From contig OY759262.1 in NCBI GenBank assembly GCA_963662155.1, positions 59,584,510-59,648,509 on the forward strand: DNA of 64,000 nt, written 5' to 3'. The DNA comes from Lamellibrachia columna. Taxonomy: Eukaryota; Annelida; Polychaeta; Sabellida; Siboglinidae. The position numbers were made by a program, and so were the translations under genes. The notes under the pieces are model-generated. The model worked only from the letters and a program-made list of their open reading frames with translations, was not told where the DNA came from and made no database searches. Shown here in pieces: positions 39,061 to 48,970 of the stretch; within the stretch, counting starts at the first letter, position 1, and every line of letters starts with the position of its first letter.

Positions 39061-41413
39061 GTACTGGTCATTGTGTAGGTTCTGGGTGGTGGTCTCCCTA
39101 TTTGTTGTAAGTTCCACTCTGGCTCCATACTTACTGGTCATTGTGTAGGTTCTGGTTCGTGGTCTCCCTATTTGTTGTAAGTTCCACTCTGGCTCCAGAC
39201 TTACTGGTCATTGTGTAGGTTCTGGGTGGTGGTCTCCCTATTTGTTGTAAGTTCCACTCTGGCTCCAGACTTACTGGTCATTGTGTAGGTTCTGGGTGGC
39301 GGTCTCCCTATTTGTTGTAAGTTCCACTCTGGCTTCAGACTTACTGGTCATTGTGTAGGTTCTGGGTGGCGGTCTCCCTATTTGTTGTAAGTTCCACTCT
39401 GGCTCCATACTTACTGGTCATTGTGTAGGTTCTGGGTGGTGGTCTCCCTATTTGTTGTAAGTTCCACTCTGGCTCCAGACTTACTGGTCATTGTGTAGGT
39501 TCTGGTTCGTGGTCTCCCTATTTGTTGTAAGTTCCACTCTGGCTCCATACTTACTGGTCATTGTGTAGGTTCTGGGTGGCGGTCTCCCTATTTGTTGTAA
39601 GTTCCACTCTGGCTCCAGACTTACTGGTCATTGTGTAGGTTCTGGGTGGTGGTCTCCCTATTTGTTGTAAGTTCCACTCTGGCTTCAGACTTACTGGTCA
39701 TTGTGTAGGTTCTGGGTGGTGGTCTCCCTATTTGTTGTAAGTTCCACTCTGGCTCCATACTTACTGGTCATTGTGTAGGTTCTGGTTCGTGGTCTCCCTA
39801 TTTGTTGTAAGTTCCACTCTGGCTCCATACTTACTGGTCATTGTGTAGGTTCTGGGTGGTGGTCTCCCTATTTGTTGTAAGTTCCACTCTGGCTTCAGAC
39901 TTACTGGTCATTGTGTAGGTTCTGGGTGGCGGTCTCCCTATTTGTTGTAAGTTCCACTCTGGCTTCAGACTTACTGGTCATTGTGTAGGTTCTGGTTCGT
40001 GGTCTCCCTATTTGTTGTAAGTTCCACTCTGGCTCCAGACTTACTGGTCATTGTGTAGGTTCTGGGTGGCGGTCTCCCTATTTGTTGTAAGTTCCACTCT
40101 GGCTTCAGACTTACTGGTCATTGTATAGGTTCTGGGTGGCGGTCTCCCTATTTGTTGTAAGTTCCACTCTGGCTCCAGACTTACTGGTCATTGTGTAGGT
40201 TCTGGGTGGCGGTCTCCCTATTTGTTGTAAGTTCCACTCTGGCTTCAGACTTACTGGTCATTGTGTAGGTTCTGGGTGGTGGTCTCCCTATTTGTTGTAA
40301 GTTCCACTCTGGCTCCAGACTTACTGGTCATTGTGTAGGTTCTGGTTCGTGGTCTCCCTATTTGTTGTAAGTTCCACTCTGGCTCCAGACTTACTGGTCA
40401 TTGTGTAGGTTCTGGGTGGCGGTCTCCCTATTTGTTGTAAGTTCCACTCTGGCTCCAGACTTACTGGTCATTGTGTAGGTTCTGGGTGGTGGTCTCCCTA
40501 TTTGTTGTAAGTTCCACTCTGGCTTCAGACTTACTGGTCATTGTATAGGTTCTGGGTGGCGGTCTCCCTATTTGTTGTAAGTTCCACTCTGGCTTCAGAC
40601 TTACTGGTCATTGTGTAGGTTCTGGGTGGCGGTCTCCCTATTTGTTGTAAGTTCCACTCTGGCTTCAGACTTACTGGTCATTGTGTAGGTTCTGGGTGGT
40701 GGTCTCCCTATTTGTTGTAAGTTCCACTCTGGCTTCAGACTTACTGGTCATTGTGTAGGTTCTGGTTCGTGGTCTCCCTATTTGTTGTAAGTTCCACTCT
40801 GGCTTCAGACTTACTGGTCATTGTGTAGGTTCTGGGTGGTGGTCTCCCTATTTGTTGTAAGTTCCACTCTGGCTTCAGACTTACTGGTCATTGTGTAGGT
40901 TCTGGGTGGTGGTCTCCCTATTTGTTGTAAGTTCCACTCTGGCTTCAGACTTACTGGTCATGGTGTAGGTTCTGGTTCGTGGTCTCCCTATTTGTTGTAA
41001 GTTCCACTCTGGCTTCAGACTTACTGGTCATTGTATAGGTTCTGGGTGGCGGTCTCCCTATTTGTTGTAAGTTCCACTCTGGCTTCAGACTTACTGGTCA
41101 TGGTGTAGGTTCTGGTTCGTGGTCTCCCTATTTGTTGTAAGTTCCACTCTGGCTTCAGACTTACTGGTCATTGTATAGGTTCTGGTTCGTGGTCTCCCTA
41201 TTTGTTGTAAGTTCCACTCTGGCTCCATACTTACTGGTCATTGTGTAGGTTCTGGTTCGTGGTCTCCCTATTTGTTGTAAGTTCCACTCTGGCTCCATAC
41301 TTACTGGTCATTGTGTAGGTTCTGGTTCGTGGTCTCCCTATTTGTTGTAAGTTCCACTCTGGCTCCATACTTACTGGTCATTGTGTAGGTTCTGGTTCGT
41401 GGTCTCCCTATTT
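39061..41413. repeat. 70-bp minisatellite inside LINE F, about 33.6 copies
   Basis: Unit TTACTGGTCATTGTGTAGGT plus TCTGGGTGGTGGTCTCCCTA plus TTTGTTGTAAGTTCCACTCT plus GGCTCCAGAC. On the minus strand one unit encodes RPRTRTYTMTSKYGARVELT TNRE, the segment just after the RT catalytic block, so the array grew from LINE coding DNA. Variants GGGTGGT, GGGTGGC, GGTTCGT, GGCTCCATAC and GGCTTCAGAC are scattered, with runs of the same type. Confidence 0.97.
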
Positions 41414-42226
41414 GCATCAGCTCGCATTTGTGCGCATTGAAATCTAGTAGCCAGTCTCTTGTCCATTCTTCCATGGTGTCTATGTCGCTTTGCAGCTGTT
41501 CTTGGTCAGTCTGGCTCTTTATTGGTGCATACAGCTTTGTATCTTCAGCAAACATTTTGATGCTTCACAGGATGTAGTTTGGAACTGTGTCAAATGCCTT
41601 TCTGTAGTCCAGGTATATGACATACAATCCGTGGCCCTCGTCAAGTGCCGTTGTCCATTCATCGAAAGTTTCCAGCAGGTTTGTCAGACAGGACTTGCCC
41701 TCCAAGAATCCTTGTTGGTTCGGGTTGATGATTTTGTGTTTGTTTAGAAACGCCATCGTGTTTTCTCTAATAATTCCTTCCAGAATCTTGCACGCTGTGG
41801 AGGTGAGGCTGACTGGTCGGTAGTTTAACGCTTTTTGTCTCGAACCCTTCTTGAATATAGGTGTGACTATGGGTTTTTTCCAGTCGTAGGGACCTGTCCT
41901 GAATATGTCGAAATATGCAGTACATGGGCCCGGTGCCTTGTTGTGGTGGATTTTTGTGTAATTTCTTGCGTACCGTATCTTCCGTGAATGGGATGTCAGT
42001 CATGCATTCATTGGTTCTCTGTTGGAAATCTGGGATGGTGGATCTATCTTCATCCACAAACACTGACTTAAAAAAGTCTCCTAGGACATCTGCTGTCTCA
42101 TGGTCAATGTTGGTTAACGCGCTGTCATCTTTTTTCCAGTTGATTTGCTGTCACCTTTACCTTCTGCTTGGATTTCAGGTATGCGTAGAACTTCTTTGGC
42201 TCTTTCTTGAAATTGTTGATTCGTAG
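41300..42226 (-). pseudogene. Reverse transcriptase pieces of LINE F
   Basis: Minus strand: FFKSVFVDEDRSTIPDF, PFTEDTVRKKLHK, then LNKHKIINPNQQGFLEGKSC and YLDYRKAFDTVPNYIL, followed almost at once by MFAEDTKLYAPIKSQTDQEQ and WLLDFNAHKCELMQIGRPR. Between KAFDTVP and FAEDTK only a few codons remain where family members have roughly 60-70 residues including [11 protein letters not shown]. The catalytic FADD reads FAED. Confidence 0.88.
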
Positions 42227-42241
42227 GTCTTCTGTGCTGAT

Positions 42242-42895
42242 TTCTTGTAACGTTTGTATAGTTCGTATTCCCTGTCCACCCCTGATCTCTTTTATCGTTT
42301 GTATAGTTCGTATTCCTTGTCCACCCTTGGTCTCTTGTAGCCTTTGTATAGTTCGTATTCCCTGTCTACCCTGATCTCTTGTAGCGTTTGTATAGTTCGT
42401 ATTCCCTGTCCACCTCTGATCTCTTGTAACGTTTGCATAGTTCGTATTCCCTGTCCACCCCTGATCTCTTGTAGCGTTTGTATAGTTCGTATTTCCTGTC
42501 CACCCCTGATCTCTTGCATCGTTTGCATAGTTCGTATTCCCTGTCCACCCCTGATCTCTTGTATCGTTTGTATAGTTCGTATTCCTTGTCCACCCTTGGT
42601 CTCTTGTAGCGTTTGTATAGTTCGTATTCCTTGTCTACCCTGATCTCTTGTAGCGTTTGTATAGTTCGTATTCTCTGTCCACCCCTGATCTCTTGTAACG
42701 TTTGTATAGTTCGTATTCCCTGTCCACCCCTGATCTCTTGTAGCGTTTGTATAGTTCGTATTCCCTGTCCACCCCTGATCTCTTGTATAGTTTGTATAGT
42801 TCGTATTCTCTGTCCACCCCTGATCTCTTGTAACGTTTGTATAGTTCGTATTCCCTGTCCACCCCTGATCTCTTGTAGCGTTTGTATGATTCGTA
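42242..42895. repeat. 45-bp minisatellite in LINE F linker, about 14.5 copies, in frame
   Basis: Unit TTGTATAGTTCGTATTCCCT plus GTCCACCCCTGATCTCTTGT plus AGCGT. On the minus strand the unit encodes the 15-residue repeat YELYKRYKRSGVDRE in the same frame as the endonuclease, so part of the ORF (43555-42635) reads straight into it. Located after QPPWWNKKLLRKVKRKYESY, the endonuclease-RT linker. Confidence 0.96.
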
Positions 42896-43079
42896 CTTCC
42901 TCTTTACTTTTCTTAGCAGTTTCTTATTCCACCACGGGGGTTGGTTCTTCTTGGGTCTCATTTTCCTTAGAGGAACATTTTCTCTTACTGCCTTTGATAT
43001 CTCGCTCATGAGCTCATTCCAGTTTGTGTTTACACTGTTACCCTGGAACCTTCCCTCCCAGTAAATTTTGCTCAAGGAT

Positions 43080-43555
43080 TCATTTATCGCCGAATAGTCG
43101 TCTTTCGGGTAATTCATGGACCCGTTCCGCCGTTTGTTGGCTGGTGCATTTGCATAACATATGAATGACCATAGAATGGGTTCGTGATCACTACTTCCTA
43201 GTGGTGGCAGATACGTGACATTGTCCACCATGAATTCTTCATTTGAGAACACCAGGTCGAGTATGGAGGGTTCCTGTCCTGGTCTCAGTCTGGTCGGTCT
43301 GATGATGTGTTGAAACAGGTGTGCATCCTGCGTTGCATCAAACAACTTGGCATCTACAGAGTGTTCACCCCCGCTCACCTTGAGCTCATTCCCTTTGATC
43401 TCTGGGAAGTTGTAATCACCCATCAGTAGGATGTGGATAAAGCCCCGCAATTCTTGGATGTGTTTCACGACATCCACTATTTTGTTGTTGTTCTCCTCGC
43501 TTGACTCCTGGGTCCTGTATACAATTCCCACCAGCAACGTGTTATTGTCATTCAA
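43080..43555 (-). pseudogene. Endonuclease (C-terminal half) of LINE F
   Basis: The minus strand encodes LLVGIVYRTQESSEENN, HILLMGDYNFPEIKGNELKV, RPGQEPSILDLVFSNEEFMV and LPPLGSSDHEPILWSF. GDYNFP and the final SDH are the expected catalytic-core motifs of the CR1 endonuclease. The N-terminal half (NxRS, GITES blocks) is absent, so the copy begins 5'-truncated at about 43555. Confidence 0.9.
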
Positions 43556-43559
43556 CTTT

Positions 43560-44245
43560 ACGTCACACTACATTGAGTCTTCTACTGCGATCACAACACG
43601 TCGCTACTACCTAATCATAGACCCTAGCCTAGACCTAGTAGTGTTTACTTGTAAAATGCCACGTTTCATTCAAACATAGTCATGGTCACCACAAACTGAC
43701 TGACTCTGATTTATGATCCATCAGCGTCACCTGCCATTACTTACATCATCTACAAAACACATCTAATTATATGAATACAACATATATTGGTTTATTATTT
43801 TTCACAAATCTAATTAGGCAATAAATGAAAGTACAGATCGACATTCATCAATTGTATCATATGAATTAAGTATGGATAGTTAAGCTGTTTTAAGACAGGT
43901 ATAACACTGGGTTATAAAAACAATTATTACTTGTATTGTTTTTGTGTTATCTTACAAATTTAATTGCATTTAGTGAACTGACATAACTGAATTACAAGTA
44001 GAGGCTATTGTTTATATTTCTATTATATTGATTCATAGTTAATTAGTAATAAATATTAAAGTCTATAGTAATTTTTTTTTCTTTTTTAATCAGAATTACA
44101 TTAGCATCACTGATTCTACAACGTGCATAGGTAATGGAGCATCACACCATTCATGTTGTGAACATTACAGCTTAATTTTGCTATTACTGTTTTGAAAATT
44201 TACTACTTGTACATTGTTTATATTCATTTTGATACGTACTTTCCA
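43560..44245. other. AT-rich spacer, no LTR recognised
   Basis: About 690 bp before the Gag-like reading frame. I compared it with the LTR-like DNA at 48670-48970 and found no matching 5' copy. Confidence 0.5.
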
Positions 44246-44247
44246 CC

Positions 44248-45200
44248 ATGGCACACAATACAAGAAGTAAGGGCTCTGACAAACTGACAAAAACAGAGAT
44301 GATTAACAAAGACCAACCATTGAATGCAGACGATTTGTCTAGTACCATTCCGCAAGCTGGCGTAGTCATTGAAGACTCTGAGAACTCAGCATCAGAGGAT
44401 AGGGAAGATGTGCCACAATGGTTTGCTCGTTATAGGCGAGAAATAAGTAACAAATAGAGGCTTTACAATCCAATTCCTCGGAACAATTTGAAACATTGCT
44501 CAGGGAGATCAAGAATATGTCTGGAAAATAACGATGTGATATCGCACAGATACAGGATGACGTGGCTAGGTTGACAAGTAGGGTGACTGCCAATGAACAG
44601 AAACTCTATGGTGGGCAACAGCCTGTTTCATCAGAGTGTGGGTCGGCGTCAGCCACAGCTGCTCAAATCAATGATCGTGAGGTGATTGGTGGTGCAAGAC
44701 CAAAAATATGTTCCCAAGTCACGACGACTCTAAGCCCCTGTTGTGGAACACACCTCATGATGGTCAATTTCAGGGGGTTACCCCCTCACTTGACATGCAC
44801 ACCACAGACCCTGCCCAGCAGTTTCCCCCTGTGACAATCACACATCGGATGCTCCAATGGAACCACAATATATGGCAGAGCCTTCTGTGATGGATCGGCA
44901 ACGTTCCACCCCCTTCCAACGTCATAATGACAGTATGAGGAGTGGGGATATGGTAAATCGCCCAAATGATATAAATGTTTGCCTAGAAAAATTTGATGGT
45001 AAACAGGGTGAATTTGATAACTGGTTTCACCAATTTTCATTAATGGCGAGAGCCTATCAGTGGGACCCTCTGGAAAAAATGGTACGACTGATGTCATGCC
45101 TCAGAGGACCTGCTTTAACGGCACATCGTAGTCTGCCTCATGGAGAGAGAGACAACTATGATAGTTGCATTGATCTACTCCGCAAGAGGTATGGCCATTA
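44248..45200 (+). pseudogene. Gag-like N-terminus and capsid start
   Basis: Starts MAHNTRSKGSDKLTKTEM, a beginning seen in many Ty3/gypsy Gags. A frame change at 44456 leads to EALQSNSSEQFETLLREIKN, a stop, then IAQIQDDVARLTSRVTANEQ, heptad-like and probably coiled coil. From 44857 another frame gives CLEKFDGKQGEFDNWFHQFS and LMSCLRGPALTAHRSL, the gypsy capsid pattern (KFDGK..W..F, L.G.A). It breaks near 45190 and continues in the next frame. Confidence 0.8.
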
Positions 45201-45204
45201 AACA

Positions 45205-46086
45205 GGCCAATTGCAATAACAACACTCCGCGCAGACTTGTCTGCAATCAGCCAAGAGGAAGGGGAGAGTCTCGACATGTTCGCAGACAGGGTATATGTCT
45301 TGACTGTGGAGACTTACCCAGAGATGGAGAGGGGCAACCTGCTGGACTCCTTGGCAATCCCGGCTTTTCTAAAAGGCATCCGTGATCGGAGTGCCGCCCA
45401 AGAAGCCTTAAAGTTATTTAACCCTTCTACTATCCGGGCAGCAGTAGAGACTGTGTTACATATCCAGTGTGCCGCTCGGACACTTGGAGTACGCGGCATG
45501 TCTGCCAGACAGGTTGCTTTCAAGGACAAGCCCGCTGTCATCTCGTCTGAGGCACTCTCGGAGACTACCGTAGTCGATCGAGTAATACAGGGGGTAGTGA
45601 GGCAATTACAACAGCCCACTATATCCCCAAAGCTAGATGCTACACCAACAAGTGGCACGTGTTTTACATGTGGTGGACGGGGGCACCGAGCACGGGACTG
45701 TGCCATTAAGAGGCGCCACTCCCCGTCCCCCCTCACTTGTTATGAGTGTACAGGGAAGGGCCACCTTGCTAGGGAATGCTCCAACACCTTGCGAAAGCGT
45801 GACTCACCAGGGAAACCACCAAATCGGAGGCATCGTCGCTGGAGCAGTACAAGTAGTGGCTCAAGCAGTAGTACACACTCCGAAGATACTCATACGTATC
45901 GACGATGTCACAGGAGCCACAATCCTAGGCGACGCCGTAGCCATAGTAAGGACAATCACCCGAGTGACGGAACAAATTCCTGCAATAATGACTGTGAGTT
46001 TAGGAGTGATAAGGGAGAACGTGCACATCGTGGACAAAACAAAGATCATGATAACAGTGCCATGAAGGATAGTGGTCGCTCCCAGT
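45205..46086 (+). CDS. Gag-like protein C-terminal half with two CCHC zinc knuckles
   Basis: The open frame continues the capsid with LRADLSAISQEEGESLDMFA, then FLKGIRDRSAAQEALKLF, a linker, CFTCGGRGHRARDC and CYECTGKGHLAREC. Both knuckles keep perfect C-x2-C-x4-H-x4-C spacing, which is striking beside the broken frames around them. The tail is Arg/Ser/His-rich (RRWSSTSSGSSSSTHSEDTH). Such proteins bind RNA or single-stranded DNA. Start codon unclear: MSAISQEE (45237) is internal to the capsid, so the true start is upstream across a frame change. Confidence 0.85.
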
Positions 46087-46620
46087 AAAAATATTACAGT
46101 CGGGACCAAGCAAAATATTACTATAGTCGAGGTCCCAGCCCTAGTCCTCGGAATATTTCCGTACCCTCCGCGCGAAAGGGAGGGGGTCTGGATAAGTCAC
46201 CGTCAAACTAAATCGGGTGAATGCAGCTGGCCATGGATCCACCCCATCCCTACTCCATTTTTTTGGGTAAAGGCCAACCGCCGCATGGGACAAAAGTCAA
46301 TTTCGACTTCCCATCTTCAATTGACGACAGTATTACTAGGACAATCCTACGGCCAGACCCACAACCACAAAACGATCGATATAGGGACGAGACTGTCCAG
46401 GGAAGGAAGTTTTTCTACCCTGTTGACCCCGCTATCCTACCGGTCAATCGACAAGGGAGATGCCACCGGGTTCGACTATGTAGCAATTACACTGTGCGGA
46501 GACTTTGCCGCGACACGCTCCAGGAGGTAGGAAGCGGTCCCAGGGGAGGGAGTGGCCCTCTGGCCTACCATTAAATGCACAGCGTAGGGAGTGTTACCAT
46601 GGGAATAGGCAGGCCCAGTA

Positions 46621-46688
<68 letters not shown>

Positions 46689-46935
46689 GATAACCCCCAC
46701 TGTGCAGGCTTCACCAACGACAGTGAAGGCGACACCAGTCAAGCGTGGGAGACGTCAACAGAGGAGGAAACGGCCTCAGAGCACGTCCTCTGGCCTGACC
46801 CCCACCTTGCATATTAGCGTCACGCAACGACCGTTGCGGAGACATGTGACAGAGATGTTGCACCGTCCACTACAGGTACGTCAATCGGGCAGGAGTGCTT
46901 CGCCACCTGCTAAAAGGAGGAGAATGCGTAGTGGA
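46087..46935 (+). other. Linker region between Gag and TatD parts, no known domain
   Basis: Plus-strand frames here are open in pieces (46221-46574; 46702-47067) and Pro/Arg-rich. I looked for D-T/S-G protease, YxDD/FADD RT, RNase H and HHCC/DDE integrase signatures and saw none. A (CT)n tract occupies 46625-46687. Confidence 0.5.
46625..46687. repeat. (CT)n microsatellite
   Basis: About 31 CT dinucleotides inside the composite element. Confidence 0.97.
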
Positions 46936-47474
46936 CTGCGAACCTGTAACTTGGAAACTACTACTAATCTGAGGCAGCATGTGGAGGGGCTCCACTTACC
47001 ATTGAGCTTCCACCCGACACTGCTTGCTGGCTGTGTAAGCAACAGTTTGGAGGGCGGGTACCACTGATGGCCCACCTGCAACAACACTCCCTAGAGGAGA
47101 GACGAATGGGAGGGTTTGCCTCTCATTTCACCAATTGGGCGGACTCAATGATCAGTCTCATGGAGGGAACGCGGATGATAGTTCCCCAACACACCTTCAA
47201 GGAGCTAGTCATGCTGTTTAAGAGTAAGAAGTGGTTCCCGGTCCAGACTGGCCAGATCAGCATGGCTCAACGAGTCATGCTGACAGAAATAGCCTACGTG
47301 ATGGGTCAGCCCATCACTCCTGATGCTCTCCAGTTCAGCCCCTCTAGTCACCCGGTGGCACTCCTGAATTGGATGCTGATTGAGCAATCGCCCGAGGGGC
47401 GGGAGTTATATCGGGAGTGTCTAGTCCCGCAGCCACATCCCAGAGCCCACACCAAATACAGGTGGCCGCTGTAG
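46936..47474 (+). pseudogene. C2H2-like zinc-finger segment and helical linker before TatD
   Basis: In one frame RTCNLETTTNLRQHVEGLHL looks like a finger C-terminal half (NLRxHVxxxHLP). After a one-base frame change near 47018 the next frame gives CWLCKQQFGGRVPLMAHLQQ then H, a C-x2-C-x12-H-x3-H finger. It continues as MGGFASHFTNWADSMISLME and FKELVMLFKSKKWFPVQTGQ with no domain I recognise, ending just before the TatD start in an overlapping frame. Confidence 0.6.
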
Positions 47475-48446
47475 ATGCGCACTGTCACCTTCTCCTCCTG
47501 AAATCAAGGGATATGCAAGCTAGAAGAGACAACCCGGAAGCATGGTCGTTTCCCTTTGATTTAGAGGAGAATCCCATTCATGCCTGGGAGGCAGCCTTTG
47601 CCTCCTATCAGCGGGACAGTGCAGAGAGATACTCTCTCTCCATTGACCTAGCGGCCGTTGTGGACAACCGTGTGTTTCCCGGAGACAGGGCCCGACCAGC
47701 CATGAGAGGTATTACTGTCAGCCATAGGACAGTGCGGAGAGATACTCTCTCTCCATTGACCTAGCGGCTGTTGTGGATAACCACGTGTTTCCCGGAGACA
47801 GGGCCCGACCAGCCATGAGGGGTATTACTGTCAACCATAGGACAGTGGTGGTTAAAACCACCTATGATGCACACCCCCGGCTGGCTAAGTCAATCACAGA
47901 GCGGGCCTGGAGCACGCTAGAGGCCAGGATACACAGTCGTGACTACTGCGCGATAGGGGAATGTGGCCTCGACTATACAAAGACTGCCCACTCGCTGCCT
48001 GGCCAACGACAGCTGTTTCAACAGCAGGTTAGAAGCCACTTGTGCTTCACCTGCGTGGGAATAATCGACATTCTATGTCAGACGTGGCGAAGCAGCAGCC
48101 ATACTCAGGGACAACACGCACCCCAAACCAGTGGATCCACGTCCATTGCTACACTGGGAGTCTCCTGGACTACCAGCACTGGGTTGGGGAATTCCCCAAT
48201 AGCGTGTTTGGGATTACCCACAAGTCGGCGATGGCCGCAGGGTTTGGTGTGCTGGCATGTCGTATTGACCCGTACCGGTTAGTGCTAGAGACAGACTCTC
48301 CACTACTGTCACCTCGTGGACTGGCTTGTGGGCATACGTATGAGCTAATAAGCCAGGCCCAAATGATTGCAGAACACCGTAATCTGCCAAGTGGGGTTAT
48401 CAACCGAGTAGCTGCCCTCAATGCGCAGACGTTTTACCGAGTGTAA
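47417..48446 (+). pseudogene. TatD-family metal-dependent DNase, frame-broken
   Basis: All TatD landmarks occur in order across three frames. VAAVDAHCHLLLL is the N-terminal HxH metal site. CAIGECGLDYTKTAHSLPGQ holds the metal-bridging Glu. LHLRG supplies the next His (family VIHxR), WIHVHCYTGSLLDYQHW the following His (family HCFSG), and LVLETDSPLLSPRG the catalytic Asp. It ends NRVAALNAQTFYRV, like the family N-x-x-xLF end. Breaks: a 113-bp tandem duplication at 47617-47842 shifts the frame, and a second frame change occurs near 48035. No metal ligand is lost, suggesting recent decay. TatD enzymes are 3'-5' exonucleases/endonucleases on DNA; TATDN2-like proteins are the closest type I would guess. 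Confidence 0.85.
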
Positions 48447-48559
48447 TGCGTTTGTTGCAGACACAATAAATAGGCTACTGTGCCTATGTCAACCTGTTGG
48501 TCCACGACAGCAACATCGGCTGCCCACTAGACAGTAGCTAATATAGTACATATAGGATT

Positions 48560-48970
48560 AAAAAAAAAAAAAAATTATTGTTTGTTTAATCCAAATTCAA
48601 TAGAGCTTATTTATATAGCTCTCTGTTCGAGTAAATTTTTGCTAAGTACATTACATACAAATTTAAGTAAAAAGGGGGGATATGGTGAGCACCTAAATGT
48701 CACAAGGGGGGGAATGCGGTGGCCACCAGTCGGTAGCACTGTGTGTGAGCGACCGCTGATTGGCTGCCAGGACGTATAATTAGCAGGATGACCGACAAGA
48801 ATCGTGGCCTGCGTCACGATTGAGAACTACATGTTACCATTTGTGACCAAGACCAGAACCCCAGACGACGACACATAAGTAAAGGACGCGGCTGATAGAA
48901 CGTGAGTGTTACCGTTCGTATATCAGCACGTCTATACCACAATAATAGTGTTTCCTACCAGTGGTCATAT
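48560..48970 (+). other. Possible 3' LTR or terminal region of the composite element
   Basis: After an A run (48560-48574) come two polypurine-tract-like motifs, AAAAAGGGGGGA (48670-48681) and ACAAGGGGGGAATG (48700-48713). The second is followed by TGCGGTGGCCACC, which would suit an LTR beginning with TG. No matching 5' copy exists in the window, so LTR identity is unproven. Confidence 0.35.

Larger units (their letters stand above)
38428..43555 (-). mobile_element. CR1-like LINE F, endonuclease to C-terminus, swollen by two arrays
   Basis: Minus strand from the endonuclease (43555) to the C-terminus (38428). Order: endonuclease C-terminal half (43555-43080), linker with a 45-bp array (42895-42242), RT pieces (42226-41300), a 70-bp array (41413-39061), then a C-terminal block (39141-38428) with PWSPYLAKGIDNLEKAQRRA, LYGRHQRGDLIETYKILNG and FFSLRVIDQWNGLPQAVVN. 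About 3 kb of its 5.1 kb is tandem repeat. RT has lost the segment with the GVPQGS motif. A different subfamily from A and B. Confidence 0.92.
44248..48446 (+). mobile_element. Composite Gag / C2H2 / TatD element
   Basis: A plus-strand unit in order: N-terminal MAHNTRSK frame with a coiled-coil-like stretch (44248-44720), capsid-like Gag (44980-45480), two CCHC zinc knuckles (45658-45781), an Arg/Ser-rich tail, a low-conservation region holding a (CT)n tract (46100-46800), C2H2-like fingers (46940-47093), a helical linker, and a TatD DNase (47470-48446). No RT, RNase H or integrase motif was seen in any frame. Several frame changes mark decay. Gag would bind nucleic acid; TatD enzymes are Mg-dependent DNases. 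Whether this is one transcription unit is inference. Confidence 0.65.
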
